This document shows positions 32,350 through 43,700 of a DNA stretch of 64,000 nt, piece after piece. Positions within the stretch are counted from its first letter, which is position 1. Every line of letters begins with the position of its first letter. Made by a program: the position numbers and the translations under genes. Location of the stretch: assembly GCA_022606425.2 (NCBI GenBank), contig JAHDVF020001251.1, positions 2,776,501 through 2,840,500 of the forward strand, in the 5' to 3' direction. The stretch is from Lepidostoma basale. Lineage: Eukaryota > Arthropoda > Insecta > Trichoptera > Lepidostomatidae. The notes beneath the pieces were generated by a model. It did no database searches and had not been told where the DNA came from. It was given only the letters and a program-made list of their open reading frames with translations.

Positions 32350-32490
32350 TATATTTGAGTTGTGGTCTAGGGGATAAAATGCTTGGCTCCTGATCCAGGT
32401 GAATTGGGTTCAAGCTTCGACACGACCAGACCAGATTCCTTCTTCATAATTACGAGCTATTTTCTGATTATATTTGAGATTGCATTCTTC
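32350..32490 (+). mobile_element. SINE3 copy (tRNA-like head)
   Basis: GTTGTGGTCTAGGGGATAAA ATGCTTGGCTCCTGATCCAG and TTGGGTTCAAGC look like box A, anticodon arm and box B of a tRNA. The body CCAGATTCCTTCTTCATAAT TACGAGCTATTTTCTGATTA matches the minus-strand copy at 50030-50170. The tRNA part lacks a paired acceptor stem, so it is not a tRNA gene. Confidence 0.75.
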
Positions 32491-32494
32491 TTCT

Positions 32495-32975
32495 TAGATG
32501 TAAACTGATCATCGATAACACACCTATTGAGCAAGTCATGACATTCACTTACCGAGGCATAGAGATCGGTAGCTACAGTGACCTATATGACGACGACAAC
32601 CAACAAAGCAACAGCCGTGGCTGGCAGCTTACGCAATACCACCAAATGGAGGAACAAATACATGCTAACCGAAAGTAAAGTCAAGATATACAAGGCATGC
32701 GTTCGCCCCATCATGATGTATGGAATATAGGTCAGAGCCGATACCAATAGAACTAAGAACCTTATTAGAGTAGCAGAAATGCGAACCCTACGCTCCATCG
32801 CAGGCAAAACCCTCAGAGATCGATAAGGTCTGTCTATGGTGTTGAGGACATAGTGAGATGGGGAAGAAGCAGAAGGCGCTTTTGGAGAGACCACGTGGAC
32901 CGCATGGAGAATACAAAAATTGCAAAAATTGTTAAAGATGAAAGCCCAAGCAGCAAGAGATTACCCAAGTGGCAT
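32495..32975 (+). mobile_element. LINE-A2-like fragment
   Basis: Remnants IIDNTPIEQVMTFTYRGIEI, KVKIYKACVRPIMMYGI, EMRTLRSIAGKTLRDR and VEDIVRWGRSRRRFWRDHVD RMENTKIAK lie in several frames. It resembles the 9335-9855 copy. Confidence 0.75.
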
Positions 32976-32984
32976 ATCAATATA

Positions 32985-33262
32985 TCTCTAGTGACACCGG
33001 TTGGAAGAGCAATTAGTCTGCTGAACGCGGTCTCCTCGGAGATCGACGTCTTTCATATTAGTGAAGGTACGTTCAGGGGACAAATACTCTTGACTTTAGA
33101 GAGTATCTTGTCTTCCTAATGTCGAACCATCTCTAATGCGTTGCTCGTATCATGTTGTGTTTTTTATAATATTTAACTTGTACTCAATAGATGCCTTAAA
33201 CATTTTGCTGTTTGTAATGTCTTTTGAGTTAATAAACTGATTTGATTTGATTTGATAGTTGG
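32985..33262 (+). mobile_element. LINE-J 3' end (jockey/CR1-like)
   Basis: The frame reads VTPVGRAISLLNAVSSEIDV FHISEGTFRGQILLTLESIL SS*, followed by a 3' UTR with AATAGATGCCTTAAACATTT and ATAAACTGATTTGATTTGAT repeats as tail. It is the best preserved of several such ends (18773, 33540, 40275, 42985). Confidence 0.85.
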
Positions 33263-33289
33263 GATAGCGCCAGTAAGAAGAACAAGTAC

Positions 33290-33475
33290 ATTGCTGTCGC
33301 AAAGTACTCCTGAAAGGGCACGCCATTGATTCTATCCTACCTTTATTCTATGCTCTAAGTTATTTTTAAATGTGACATCATTGGTAAGAACAGAGCCGAT
33401 ATATCTGAAGTGGTCCATCTTTTTAAATGGGATGCCTTCCAGATGAATGTTAGCTGGTTACGTCCTGGCTCGTGA
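33290..33475 (-). mobile_element. RTE-like LINE fragment (another family)
   Basis: The minus strand reads NIHLEGIPFKKMDHFRYIGS VLTNDVTFKNNLEHRIK and NQWRALSG, the segment just after the RT domain of RTE-like ORF2. No other copy in the window. Confidence 0.6.
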
Positions 33476-33539
33476 GAAACTGCAAATCATATGCTCTGTA
33501 AATTATAATTTAATTGATTTAAATCCTCGGTGTCAGTCT

Positions 33540-33812
33540 TTTTTTTTAAATTGTATAAAATATGGATAGTGTGGTTATTGTAGGACAATCAATGTCCTGC
33601 CAGAATGTGTATAATCGTGGAGGCAGGGTCATGCTGTTTGTTTTCTTTCTAAGGTCACAGTAGTAAGGGGGTGTCGCTCCCTCCCTACCGGTCTCCCCTG
33701 GCACCCCCCACACTAACATCAATCCACCCTCACAGCCCTAGTCTCCAAATCAAATGACTTACAATCAAAGTGTGAACTTTTGAGTTAATAAACTGATTTG
33801 ATTTGATTTGAT
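33540..33812 (+). mobile_element. LINE-J 3' UTR and tail
   Basis: GGACAATCAATGTCCTGCCA, a C-rich tract near 33680-33735 and TTGAGTTAATAAACTGATTT GATTTGATTTGAT. It shares the tail with 32985-33262 but has a different UTR body. Confidence 0.6.
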
Positions 33813-34499
33813 CAAGAACCAGCAAAAATGTTACACTTAGCTGCAAACTCTTGGACAGTAAAGCGAAATCGATGCGTCTTCGAAGAATTGAAAAGCGATT
33901 TGTGTCCAAAGATCAAGTATTCACGGAGACAGATTATTATGTGGACGCTCATACAAATCCTTCTCCGAAATATTCCATCTAAATAATCAGTCTAGACATT
34001 CCCTAGCACGACCTAACCTAACCTGCCCTAGCCTAACCTAACCCTAGATGCTTTATACAACACGTAGAGTGGCCAAATTATAACCCGCCATAAAATCTCA
34101 TTTAGAAACATTAAATATCTCGTTTCGTGTTATTGTTCCGACGACGCGAGCCAAACTTTTGTACAGATCGCCGGTAATACTAGCTTCAACTAATTATCAT
34201 TGGAAATAACATTTATATTCATACATTTAGTACTTAAATTATCGCATTATACAAACAAAAAACACGTACAAATTTTCTTCAATGTGAGAAAATTAACGAC
34301 ATTATTATTTTTTTAACTATTCTCGATGAGATGCCGAAATTAGCGGTCTATAAATGCATATTAAAAGCGCTGCTTTACAAGAAATCAAATTACAAACATA
34401 ATTGTTTTGAATGAAGCCGTTTGGATTGGCTGAAAACTGATTTTCACGATAGAATCGGGATTATAACGGATATAAATTATGTCAAACAAACGCCTTGAA

Positions 34500-35600
34500 G
34501 ATTTTAAAACCTAAAAGTGAGGCTGGCTATATTTTTACTAAAAAAAAATGATCTCGAACCGCAATCAGCTACATTTACAGCTCAGACAGATAGTCCGAGT
34601 TCATCATAATATTATGCACAATGTCTTCTTCCCTCCACTGCTGGATACGGACCTCTTCCATTTTTATTCACTCTTCCCTGTCTTGTTCCCTCGGCACCTG
34701 TCTCATTCCAGCTATTCGGGCAAAGTCTTGAAGCTTGAAAGAGCTTCTACATTCAGAGATCTCAGTGTTCTGTTCGATGCTCAATTATCGTTCAATATGG
34801 ACTTTTTCAGTCTTCAGCCTTTCACACCTCATCAGGGGTGCCACAAGGTTCTAATTTAGGACCACTGCTTTTCACGATATTCATAAATGATATTTCTAAC
34901 GAAATAAAGTTTTCAAATTTTCTATTATTTGCTGATGACATAAAAGTTTTCTTTGAAATAGAGAATCCCTCAGATTGCTTGAAGCTTCAGTGTGACAATC
35001 AGAGCATAACCCAATGGAGTAAACGTAACAAATTATTCTTCAACGTCTCCAAGTGCTTTGTTGTGTTATACACACGGGCATCGTAACGTTGTGTTATACA
35101 ACATTATACTTTCGCTATATTATGGATGGGGTACAGCTTGAAAGAGCTTCTACATCCAGAGATCTCGGTGTTCTGTTCGATGCTCAATTATCGTTCAATC
35201 CTCACATAGTTGCTCTATGTAATAGTTCCATTAAAATGCTTGGATTTGTATTTAGGAATGCCAAGATATTTTCGAACACTAAGGTACTTCGGATGTTGTA
35301 TAATTCCCTGGTAAGAAGTCGGCTGGAATATAGTTCCATTATTTGGTCACCGCTTGGGATCCGATATTCTCTGATGGTGGAGCGAGTGCAGAAAAAATTT
35401 CTGCGCTTTCTTTACCTCAGGGAGCGCGGTTATTACCCGTGGCTCTTTCCGACTGAATTCTTGCTAGGTATGCTAAGCTACCAATCATTGGAGAGAAAGA
35501 GGAATATCCACTTGGGAGTTCACTTCTTTCAGCTGAGTGATATAGGTCTATTTGTCCCTGATATAACTAAAGTAAAAAAAGCTTATAAGATAAATTCATA
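34500..35600 (+). mobile_element. LINE-J reverse transcriptase fragment (jockey-like)
   Basis: 34830-35085 reads SGVPQGSNLGPLLFTIFIND ISNEIKFSNFLLFADDIKVF, with the FADD catalytic box of a reverse transcriptase. The next frame (35053-35715) reads LERASTSRDLGVLFDAQLSF NPHIVALCNSSIKMLGFVFR and NSLVRSRLEYSSIIWSPLGI RYSLMVERVQKKFLRFLYLR. A second, shorter LERASTFRDLSVLFDAQLSF block lies upstream at 34735-34800, out of the normal order, so the copy is rearranged. Stops and shifts show it is dead. Confidence 0.85.
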
Positions 35601-35611
35601 CATAAGCTGCA

Positions 35612-35738
35612 AAAAGCTGACGACTTTCGTGGCAGAAACCATGACTGCTACACCAAAAGATCTGGGTTCGATTCCCAGCGATGACGATAGATTAGCTACC
35701 TATCACGTGTCATGAGAATCAATAGCTAATTAAATTGT
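35612..35738 (+). mobile_element. SINE1 copy with internal deletion
   Basis: GCTGACGACTTTCGTGGCAG, GATCTGGGTTCGATTCCCAG CG, then ATGACGATAGATTAGCTACC TATCACGTGTCATGAGAATC. The middle GTGTGATTGTCACACTGTC part of SINE1 is absent. Confidence 0.75.
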
Positions 35739-35739
35739 A

Positions 35740-37300
35740 TACAGTAATCGGGTTCAAAAAACCGGTTGCATAAAAAAAAGAGTTTAAAACAAACAAAAAC
35801 TCTGTTATGAGTAAAAAAAAATGCAATCTTTAGGTTCGAAACGATTTTTTTTAAATTCAAATGAAGCCAGTCCGCACTTTAGGGGTTAGATGAAAATAAT
35901 CTGCTTAATATAATTAACGGTACAGCCTTTTATACTGCAGCAACAGAGAATATCTTAAAATTGAAATGGCACCGAGTTTTCTTAAACAATTATTATTGTA
36001 CGTGAATATTTAAAACTCGCACGAGGAAAATATTCACTGTGATATCGAAGATACACCATCCTCGTTATGATCACATCAAATTTTAAATTACTCCATTACA
36101 CACACGCACACACACACATAAGTAACGTATCTATTTTAGCATTAAAACAAACAGTAAAGGTAAACATCGACGTTTAAAATTAGTTCTGTTATGCGGCCAT
36201 TTTGTATCTACACATTTTTAAACGTGGAATCGTTCAATTCACTCGAAACAAAAGCGACACAATTTCAAATTGAGATCCAACATTCTATTTACAAATAATT
36301 TTCGACGTTTTGCATTTAAACATGTATAAATTAATATTGTCAATCGTAAGAAAGCTATTTCACATTTTTAAAATTTAAACTCAATGTTTTTTTTTAGATT
36401 ATCAAAACGAAAGCAAATCAAATGAAAAATACGGATGCGAATTGTAAAATTATTCTATATATAACGGAAATATATAATAGATGCCTTACGTTTAAAATTT
36501 AAAATACACGTTTTCAAAGTTTCTAACAAGTTTAGAAGTTGTAAAATCCTGCGTAATATACACAAAGCGAACATCCACTTGAATTATATTACGCACGCAC
36601 GACGATGACTATCAAAATAAATTACGCCTACAAATATATCGGCACATCACCGTTAGACACGCTTATACGTTAAAAATCTAAAATTCTCTTTTTAAAATCT
36701 TCACAACTTTGATCGTGTACCGGGAGTATTACAAACGTACATATTAGAAACATCAGGAGTGATTCACGAGAGAATTACGCATTTCCCTTTGCGTTGGAAT
36801 TCACATTTTCGCCTGACGGCTGCAAGACGTGCGGACAGTGAGTTTCGTTGTAATATTTTACACTATAACGTAGTTAATTACTTTTACATACACATATTGG
36901 CAGACAAGAATATTAATCTTGTAAAAAAAAAAACATTATATAAACGGTTAACGATTGTAATATATTTACAGAAAATTCAGAGATCATTCGCATTGAGTAA
37001 GTAAAGAAATGCGTCATCAGCATCAGCCGTCCAACATAAGCCTCCTTCCTCTGTGCCATTGACCTCCTAATCAGTAGCGTGCCTAGGGTCAACCAGTAAG
37101 GCGAGCCAAGGAATTATAAATAAATATTCGTAAAAAAATCACATAATCTTTCTTTTCATAACATTTCTGCACATAACCTAAATGACAAATGACATTCTGA
37201 TAATAGAAATGAAGTTCGTTACACATCGAATGGTAACATACTTCAGAGTGATAAAGCCCGGCTTCAAATCTATATAAAAAATTGTAGATATCTTCTGGTA
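35740..37300. other. AT-rich, no gene
   Basis: No family-like frame. There is a short CACACACACACA run near 36100. 37020-37075 holds TGCCATTGACCTCCTAATCA, similar to 45885-45905, so a tiny inverted LINE remnant is possible. Confidence 0.4.
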
Positions 37301-37302
37301 TA

Positions 37303-38150
37303 TGGGTGTTTTTCAAATAAAATGTTTACTCGAAAATTACATGTCCTATGACTTTCGAGGTAATTCTGCAGGCTATTGATTTTAAAACTGTTTTTTTTAT
37401 ATCTCAAAACAACAGAATAACTCACAAATTGATTATTCACATATCCAAAAGTACTTAAATCTGTTTATTTTGCTTAATTATTGGGAATATACGATAGAAA
37501 AGTGGTGATTTTTCTAGTGTCCCACGCTCCTTTTGCACTTTATAAAGGAAAAATATTCATTGATAAGCTACTTCTTGTCCAAGAGTTTTATGTTATTTGG
37601 AAGGATTATATGATCCAGATTCAATAATATTCCTAGATAACAGCGTATTAGAGTTCAAAATAATATAAAATACTGTTTTTATTTAGTCACTCAAAACGAC
37701 GTTGGTGGAAAATTCCGTATACGCTACGTCGATATACTGATTTAAACGAAAAATTTACTATAAACTAAGTATATATTTGATTGATGGCAACATTTTATAG
37801 CTCGTCAACGGTCGCCATGTTCGTAAATTGACACCAGTCGCATTATGTTATGTGAAATAGTGGTCGGGCGTCACGACGTGCTGTTTTTATTTTCCACTAC
37901 GAACGTGATTCTATAATGTAAGTATTGATTGTTTGACTTACAGCTTTTCATGGGTAAAAATGACCGACATCTAGAATCTGAATTCAATGTAATATTTAGT
38001 AAAATCATATTCATAAACCTGCATTTTGGAGTTTGTTTCAATACTTGCATCATACGTCACATCCACTAAGCGACGGGATGTATTAGTGGAACGCCAAATG
38101 TGACGTAGTGGAATTATTACGCAACGAGCAAACTTTTTGAAAAACGCCCA
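37303..38150. mobile_element. 0.85-kb DNA element, twin copy 1
   Basis: TGGGTGTTTTTCAAA at the left and its near mirror TTTGAAAAACGCCCA at the right lie inside TA dinucleotides. The same sequence, about 95% alike by eye along its whole length, stands at 63002-63842. No transposase motif is recognisable. Near the right end, GTGACGTAGTGG mirrors CACATCCACTA-like sequence, so there may be a sub-terminal hairpin. Confidence 0.85.
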
Positions 38151-38404
38151 TATACGCACCTAGCTGTATGATCACAAGTCAAAAATACACAAGTGCGACA
38201 AAGACCCTTTTACATTTTGCAAGCCCAATATGAAGCCCATCGAAAACATGTGGACATAGGCGATTTCGCGGGCGTCTCATCTACGGTACGTATGAGTGAC
38301 ACAATGTCGCTCGCCGACCAATCAAGTTTCTAAAGCTGTCAAAAGCGCGTAACTCGCATAAATTGAGGGGGGGGGGAAATGTAAAAGAGGGTAAGAAATG
38401 TACT

Positions 38405-38490
38405 AAAATATATCAGGACTGAAAAAATTAAACGCAATTGGCGGGAAAATGTTAAATATGGGGACGTAAAAATTGGGTTTCACTGTATAT
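38405..38490 (-). mobile_element. pogo-like element end
   Basis: On the minus strand, TACAGTGAAACCCAATTTTT ACGTCCCC followed by sequence also found at 52040-52190 (GTCCTGATATATTTTAGTAC / GTCCCGATATATTTTACTAC). It belongs to the CAGTGAAACC group of ends. Confidence 0.5.
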
Positions 38491-38715
38491 GTAAACGACG
38501 TAAACGGAACTAGTAAAAAAGGTCGACCGAGGAAAACGTGGCACGATCAAATCAATCAAATATTAAATATCAGCCACATGAGGAGTTGAAAAATACGACA
38601 AGATGTATGTATGCTGAGGAAGCGAGAAAAGTATGTCAGGAAAAAATGGTGTGGTGGTCGATTCTTTCTGCCTACTCCTTCAGAGAGACGGCGTGACGGT
38701 TAGTTAGTTAGTTAA
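38491..38715 (+). mobile_element. LINE-D 3' fragment
   Basis: GTAAACGACGTAAACGGAAC, GACCGAGGAAAACGTGGCAC, GATGTATGTATGCTGAGGAA, then TTCTTTCTGCCTACTCCTTC AGAGAGACGGCGTGACGGTT and a TTAGTTAGTTAG tail. Confidence 0.8.
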
Positions 38716-39071
38716 GAATAAAATGTTATGTACACATTTATATGACGTATTTCTTTACTTACAACCACGGAACATCTCAAATGTTTACGATAAAAGGTAT
38801 ATTACAAAAATGTTGAGGTACACTTCATCATTCGACGGCAAGACATCAACGTAAACGTATTCCTTTTGATTAAAAATCGTTATTTTACCTTACAAACGTT
38901 CGCAGGGAAGCGTGCGAAGTATAACAAAAATCTTCTTATGTATAACTTTTGTCACTTTTTACATGGATAGAATATCTAATTCTAACTCTTCCATCTTGAG
39001 TCTGACACACGGCATCTGATGATGGATTCATCGGCTGTATTCTAAGCTCTGTTTGGTATTATTTAATCTAA

Positions 39072-39330
39072 GAATTAAACAAGTCACACTCTTAGACGGA
39101 ACCGAGCCTGCATCGCTCAGGACACACTAGACTGGTCCCCTATGGGGGGAAAGAGAAAGCGAGGCAGACCTAGAGCCACCTGGAGAAGAGCCCTGCAGGA
39201 CGAGGTTAAGGCAGCAGGCCTCACTTGGGATGATGTTAGGCATAAGGCATGTGATAAAGTCGGGTGGAGAAGGTTCCTTGAGGCCCTATACACCACGGAG
39301 GTGTGACAGAACAAAAAGAAGAAGAAGAAA
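39072..39330 (+). mobile_element. LINE-F 3' fragment
   Basis: TCTTAGACGGAACCGAGCCT, GGGGGAAAGAGAAAGCGAGG, CCACCTGGAGAAGAGCCCTG, ACCACGGAGGTGTGACAGAA and an AAAAAGAAGAAGAAG tail. It reads KRKRGRPRATWRRALQDEVK over most of its length. Confidence 0.82.
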
Positions 39331-39364
39331 TTCATTTTACATAAGAGTTTCTCATTCTCGTAAT

Positions 39365-39570
39365 TGTTTCTGTAAAACTCTACATTAAACAATTAATACG
39401 AATGAAAACATCAGTTTTCTAGAAGTTTTATTATATTTTATGGAAATAACATCCGTCTTACTAAGGCATTATCAAATGTCATTCAATAATGCCTTAACAA
39501 GGCAAAATATGTCATTCCCATAAAATATAATAAAACTTCTAGAAAAAATATGATTTCATTCGTATTAGTG
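39365..39570. repeat. FB element copy
   Basis: TTAATACGAATGAAAACATC..CTAGAAGTTTTATTATATTT and its mirror ATAAAATATAATAAAACTTC TAGAAAAAATATGATTTCAT surround CATTATCAAATGTCATTCAA TAATG. A LINE-F copy begins at its right border. Confidence 0.8.
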
Positions 39571-40255
39571 ATTGTGAAATGGGTATTGCGTTTGTCACGA
39601 GTGTCCACATTGACTCCACCCCAATCTCGCTCCACGGTGTCCCCCTTGTGACCACGACCAGCTTTTGCTACCTCGGTAGTATGATAGCAGGCTTGGGAAG
39701 ATGTAGCCAGCAGACTCAACAAGGCAAGGGGAGCTTTCGCTGTGCTTCGCCCTGTATGGCATTCCAGTATCATTTCGAGAAAGCTCAAGCTCCAAATATT
39801 CAACAGTAGCGTTAAAAGCGTACTGCTGTACGGATGTGAGACTAGGAAATCTACTGCGGACGTTATTGGAAAACTCCAGGTGTTCATAAATAGGTGCCTT
39901 CGCTCAATATTCAAGATCTATTGGCTCCAAACAGCGTCAAATGCCGTTCTCTGGACCATGGCAGGCGAAAAGCCAATTAGAGAACAAGTCGCTAGACGCA
40001 AATGGCAGTGGATCGGTCACACTCTGAGACGGAACCCAGTCTGCATCACTCAGGGCGCACTAGACTGGTCCCCTATTGGTGGAAAGAGGAAGCGAGGCAG
40101 ACCTAGAGCCACCTGGAGAAGAGCCCTGCAGGACGAGGTTAAAGCAGCAATCACTTGGGATGATGTTAGGCATCAGGCATGCGATAGTCGGGTGGAGAAG
40201 GTTCCTTGAGGTCCTATGTTCCACGGAAGTGTGACAGGACAAAAATAAGTATACT
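39571..40255 (+). mobile_element. LINE-F, longest copy
   Basis: 39579-39730 reads FVTSVHIDSTPISLHGVPLV TTTSFCYLGSMIAGLG, followed by a frameshift near 39735. The second frame (to 40209) reads ISRKLKLQIFNSSVKSVLLY GCETRK, DVIGKLQVFINRCLRSIFKI YWLQTASNAVLWTMAGEKPI, REQVARRKWQWIGHTLRRNP and GGKRKRGRPRATWRRALQDE. The RT catalytic part is not present. Confidence 0.88.
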
Positions 40256-40274
40256 ATATACAATAAATTATTTG

Positions 40275-40346
40275 ACCTGTTCTCAATAGATGCCTTAAAC
40301 CTTAATTTTGTATTGTCTATTGATGAAATAAACTGATTTGATTGAT
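40275..40346 (+). mobile_element. LINE-J tail
   Basis: TGTTCTCAATAGATGCCTTA AACC, then TGATGAAATAAACTGATTTG ATTGAT. It lies in the region just 3' of RhoGAPp190. Confidence 0.65.
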
Positions 40347-40567
40347 AATGTTTTAAATAATCAAAACATATTTAAGCGAGCTTACAGACCGGAATCCATC
40401 ATCGTGCGTTTGGTCCATAACGTTAAAACCTTCGTTGGAGGGAGCCCAAACGTCCAAACAAACCGAAACTTGTACAAACTCTTGGTTTTGAGGGAGCCGT
40501 TGGTCCCGCGGGCCGGAGACGTCTGAGATCAGTAGTGGTCGCCGAACGTGACGAGGCTCCAGCTTCC

Positions 40568-40766
40568 TCAGACCATGACGGCCGCCTCCTGGCCGCAGAA
40601 GAGGAAGGGGAACTGGTCGATCATGGTCTGCAGGATGTCCTCCAGGTACGGCCGCGTCGCCTCGAAGCGGGCCATGTCGCTGAACTGCACCGGGAGGAGG
40701 GTGGGCCACCAGCAGATGGCCAGGTTCTTCGAGTCCATCGAGTTCAGCTTGGAGTTGTCGGCGATC
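40568..40766 (-). CDS. RhoGAPp190: RhoGAPp190 last exon
   Basis: Encodes IADNSKLNSMDSKNLAICWW PTLLPVQFSDMARFEATRPY LEDILQTMIDQFPFLFCGQE AAVMV and TGA. It is strikingly GC-rich against the AT-rich surroundings. The acceptor ATGGCAG|G has a weak pyrimidine tract. The 3' UTR continues to lower coordinates. Confidence 0.93.
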
Positions 40767-43700
40767 CTGCCATTTTAACACACAACTCAATCATTAAAAA
40801 AAATATAATTTTTATAACCTGATTTACAACCGAATGCAGGATGTAAGTAGAATAAATGCATAAGAAGGATGAAAGTAGAATAAATACAGTAGAAATGAGA
40901 TCTCTTAGACAAATGTGTAGATACTCTGTGTATGATAGAGTGTCAAATGAAAATATTATATAAGAAGTGAATGCGGTGCGAATGATGGTATTATGAACAA
41001 AATAATGAAAGGATCATTAAGATGGTTTGGACATATGGAAAGAATGAATGAAGAAAGAATGGTAAAAAAATTATACGTTAACGGTGTAAATGGAACCAGA
41101 AATAGAGGAAGACCGAGGAAAACGTGGCACGATCAAATAAATCAAATATTGAATGTCGGCCACGTGAGGAGTCAGAGAAATCGACGCGCGTGCATGACAC
41201 GATGTATGAATGTTGAGGAAGCGAGAGAAATGTCAGCAAAGAAAAGTGTGGCAGTCCATTTGGGAGACGGCGCGATGGTTAGTTAGTTAGTTAGTTTGTG
41301 ATTTATATAACAAACTAACCAATCATCACGCCATCTCTCCAATGTACCACTACATTGATCTGTTCTGATATACTTCTCTCTCACTTCCTCTACATTCATA
41401 CGTGTCATGCATGTACGTCAATGGCTATGACTCCTTACATTGCCGACAATTAATATTCGATTTTGATGGTGCCACATTTTCCTTGACATTCCTCTATTAC
41501 ATATTCCATTTATGCCATTTACATATACTTTCATCAGCATTCTGTCTTCATTCATTCTTTCCATGTGTCTAAACCATCTTAATGACCCTTTCAATATTTT
41601 GTTTATAAAACTTTCACATGATCTATCACAGTGATGGCGAACGACGAGCCCGCGAGTCACGCGGTGACCTGGGAGAAATTTGATACCGAATTCTGGGTCT
41701 TTTTCAAGGATATTTTTATTCATCGACCTTTTTTTTTATACCTCATCAGCGACTTCTAGTCAGTAGTTCGGAAAATTGAATTGGTCGCTGCCAAATTCTA
41801 ATGGTCGGAAGTCAAATCGTGAAACGTTTTTATTAACTTCCTTCTTAATAAAAACGTTTCCGATTTTCATTTTTACAGATTTCACACATTTATCTAAGAG
41901 ATCTCATTTCCACTGCATTTATTCTACTTTTATCTTTCTTTCGTCATTTCTTTGCTTCACTTCCATACATTAGGGTCTGTATAAGAACACCATTGTGCAC
42001 TGCCATCTTAGCTCTTTTGGATAGGCTTTTGTTTATGACAACTTATAACCCTATTAATGATACTTAATTAAATTATACAAATAAGGTCATTAATTAAATT
42101 ATACGAAGATGAAGTTAAACATAACAAGAAATAGAGGAAGACCGAAGAAAACATGGAACTATAAAATCAATAAAATATTAAATGTCGGCCATGTAATAAA
42201 TCAATGGGCATGACACAATGTGTGAATGTTGACGAAGCGAGAGAAGGGTGTCAGAAAAAAAAATGCAGCAGTCTATTCTTTCTGTTCCTTCAGAGAAACG
42301 GCGTGATGGTTAGTTAATTTTATAAGATAATAAATTGATCTGAGACTGACCTGACAAAATGATGGAAGATATACTTGAGGATGGCCCTCTGATGGGGCGG
42401 GAGACGCTCGGCGATGAGGGCCCTCAGCGCTAGCAACCTTCCGCTGCGGTCCGTATTGCCCAAAGATCCTGAAACGTTAATTAAGGGATTTTAATTAAGA
42501 GCGCTCAAACTTTGAAATAAAATGAAACAACTTGTCTAATTGATATTACCACAATTTTAAAGGACATTCAATGACATTATGTATGGAATACAATTTCGGT
42601 CATATGGCCACTGTGGCTTCGCTGCATGTCAGGTCCCCCCCGATGTCGGCTATCACCCTGGCATAGGCCTCTCTGTCCTGTGCCAGACGGAAAAACTACC
42701 CCACCCCCCGAATTCCGGTCCACTCCTTGATATTCTTGAGCCAGGACATCTGGGGTCTTCCCCCACCATGCCTACCCTTGATCTTCCCTTTCATGATGAG
42801 GTGCAGCAGATCGTATTTCTCGTTGCGGAGAATGTGTCCCAAATATGCCATCTTTCTAGACTTCACATCAGACAACAATTCTCTTCCTACTCTGGCTCTA
42901 TGTAGCACCTCATTGTTGGTGACCATATGATTCCATGAGATCCGCAACATTCTGCGATGGAGTCACATTTCAAGTGATATTACGAATGTCCAAATCTGAG
43001 ATGATTAAATTCAATGTATGAATTCACATATCTTTTGAGCAAATAAACTGATTTGATTTGATTAGAGTTCTCTATATCAAATCCCCTCTATTTCAGCACC
43101 CTTAAACCAATTGCAGACCAAGTGCTAAACTACGGCAAAACTAAGACATCTGAGCAGTATAATTTAGAAAAAACCTCCTCACCGGCTATGTCTTCTAGTT
43201 CTTGCATGGTAGGCTCATCGAAGAGCGGTGGCAACCTCTTGGAGAAGAAGTCCTTCAGAGCCGTGGCAACGGCGTTCACGGGGACATCCAGCCCGGTGAT
43301 GGAAATGTTGGGATCTAAAAAGGTTGACACATTTTATAATATTAACTAACCATCACGCCGTCTCCGAAGGGGTAGGCAGAAAGAATGGACCGCCACACTG
43401 TTCATTCCTGACACTACTTCTTTTGTTTCCTCAACATTCACACATTGTGTCATGCACGCACATCAATTTTTCCGACTCCTCACGTGGCAGACATTCAATA
43501 TTTGATTTATTTGATCATGCCACACGATCGTTTACATCGCTAACGTATACATTCTTTACCATTCTTTCCATGTTTCCAAACCATCTAAATGATCCTTTCA
43601 TTATCTTGTTCATAACACTTTTATTCAAACTGAATTCACTTCTCATATTTTCATTCGACACTTCTATCATACACAGATTTTTGACACATTCGTCTTCTTC

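Noticed and set aside
32360..32430. Possible tRNA gene on the plus strand
   Set aside because: Same reasoning: the tRNA-like part is followed by a SINE3 body that recurs at 50030-50170, and the stems do not close.
33995..34045. CCTAACCTAACC run as a telomere-like repeat
   Set aside because: Only a few irregular units; insect telomeres are usually TTAGG and the run is too short and imperfect.
40353..40822. Long frames overlapping the last RhoGAPp190 exon in other frames and on the plus strand
   Set aside because: They are shadows of a GC-rich exon; only the minus-strand frame joins the upstream RhoGAP exons and ends AAVMV.
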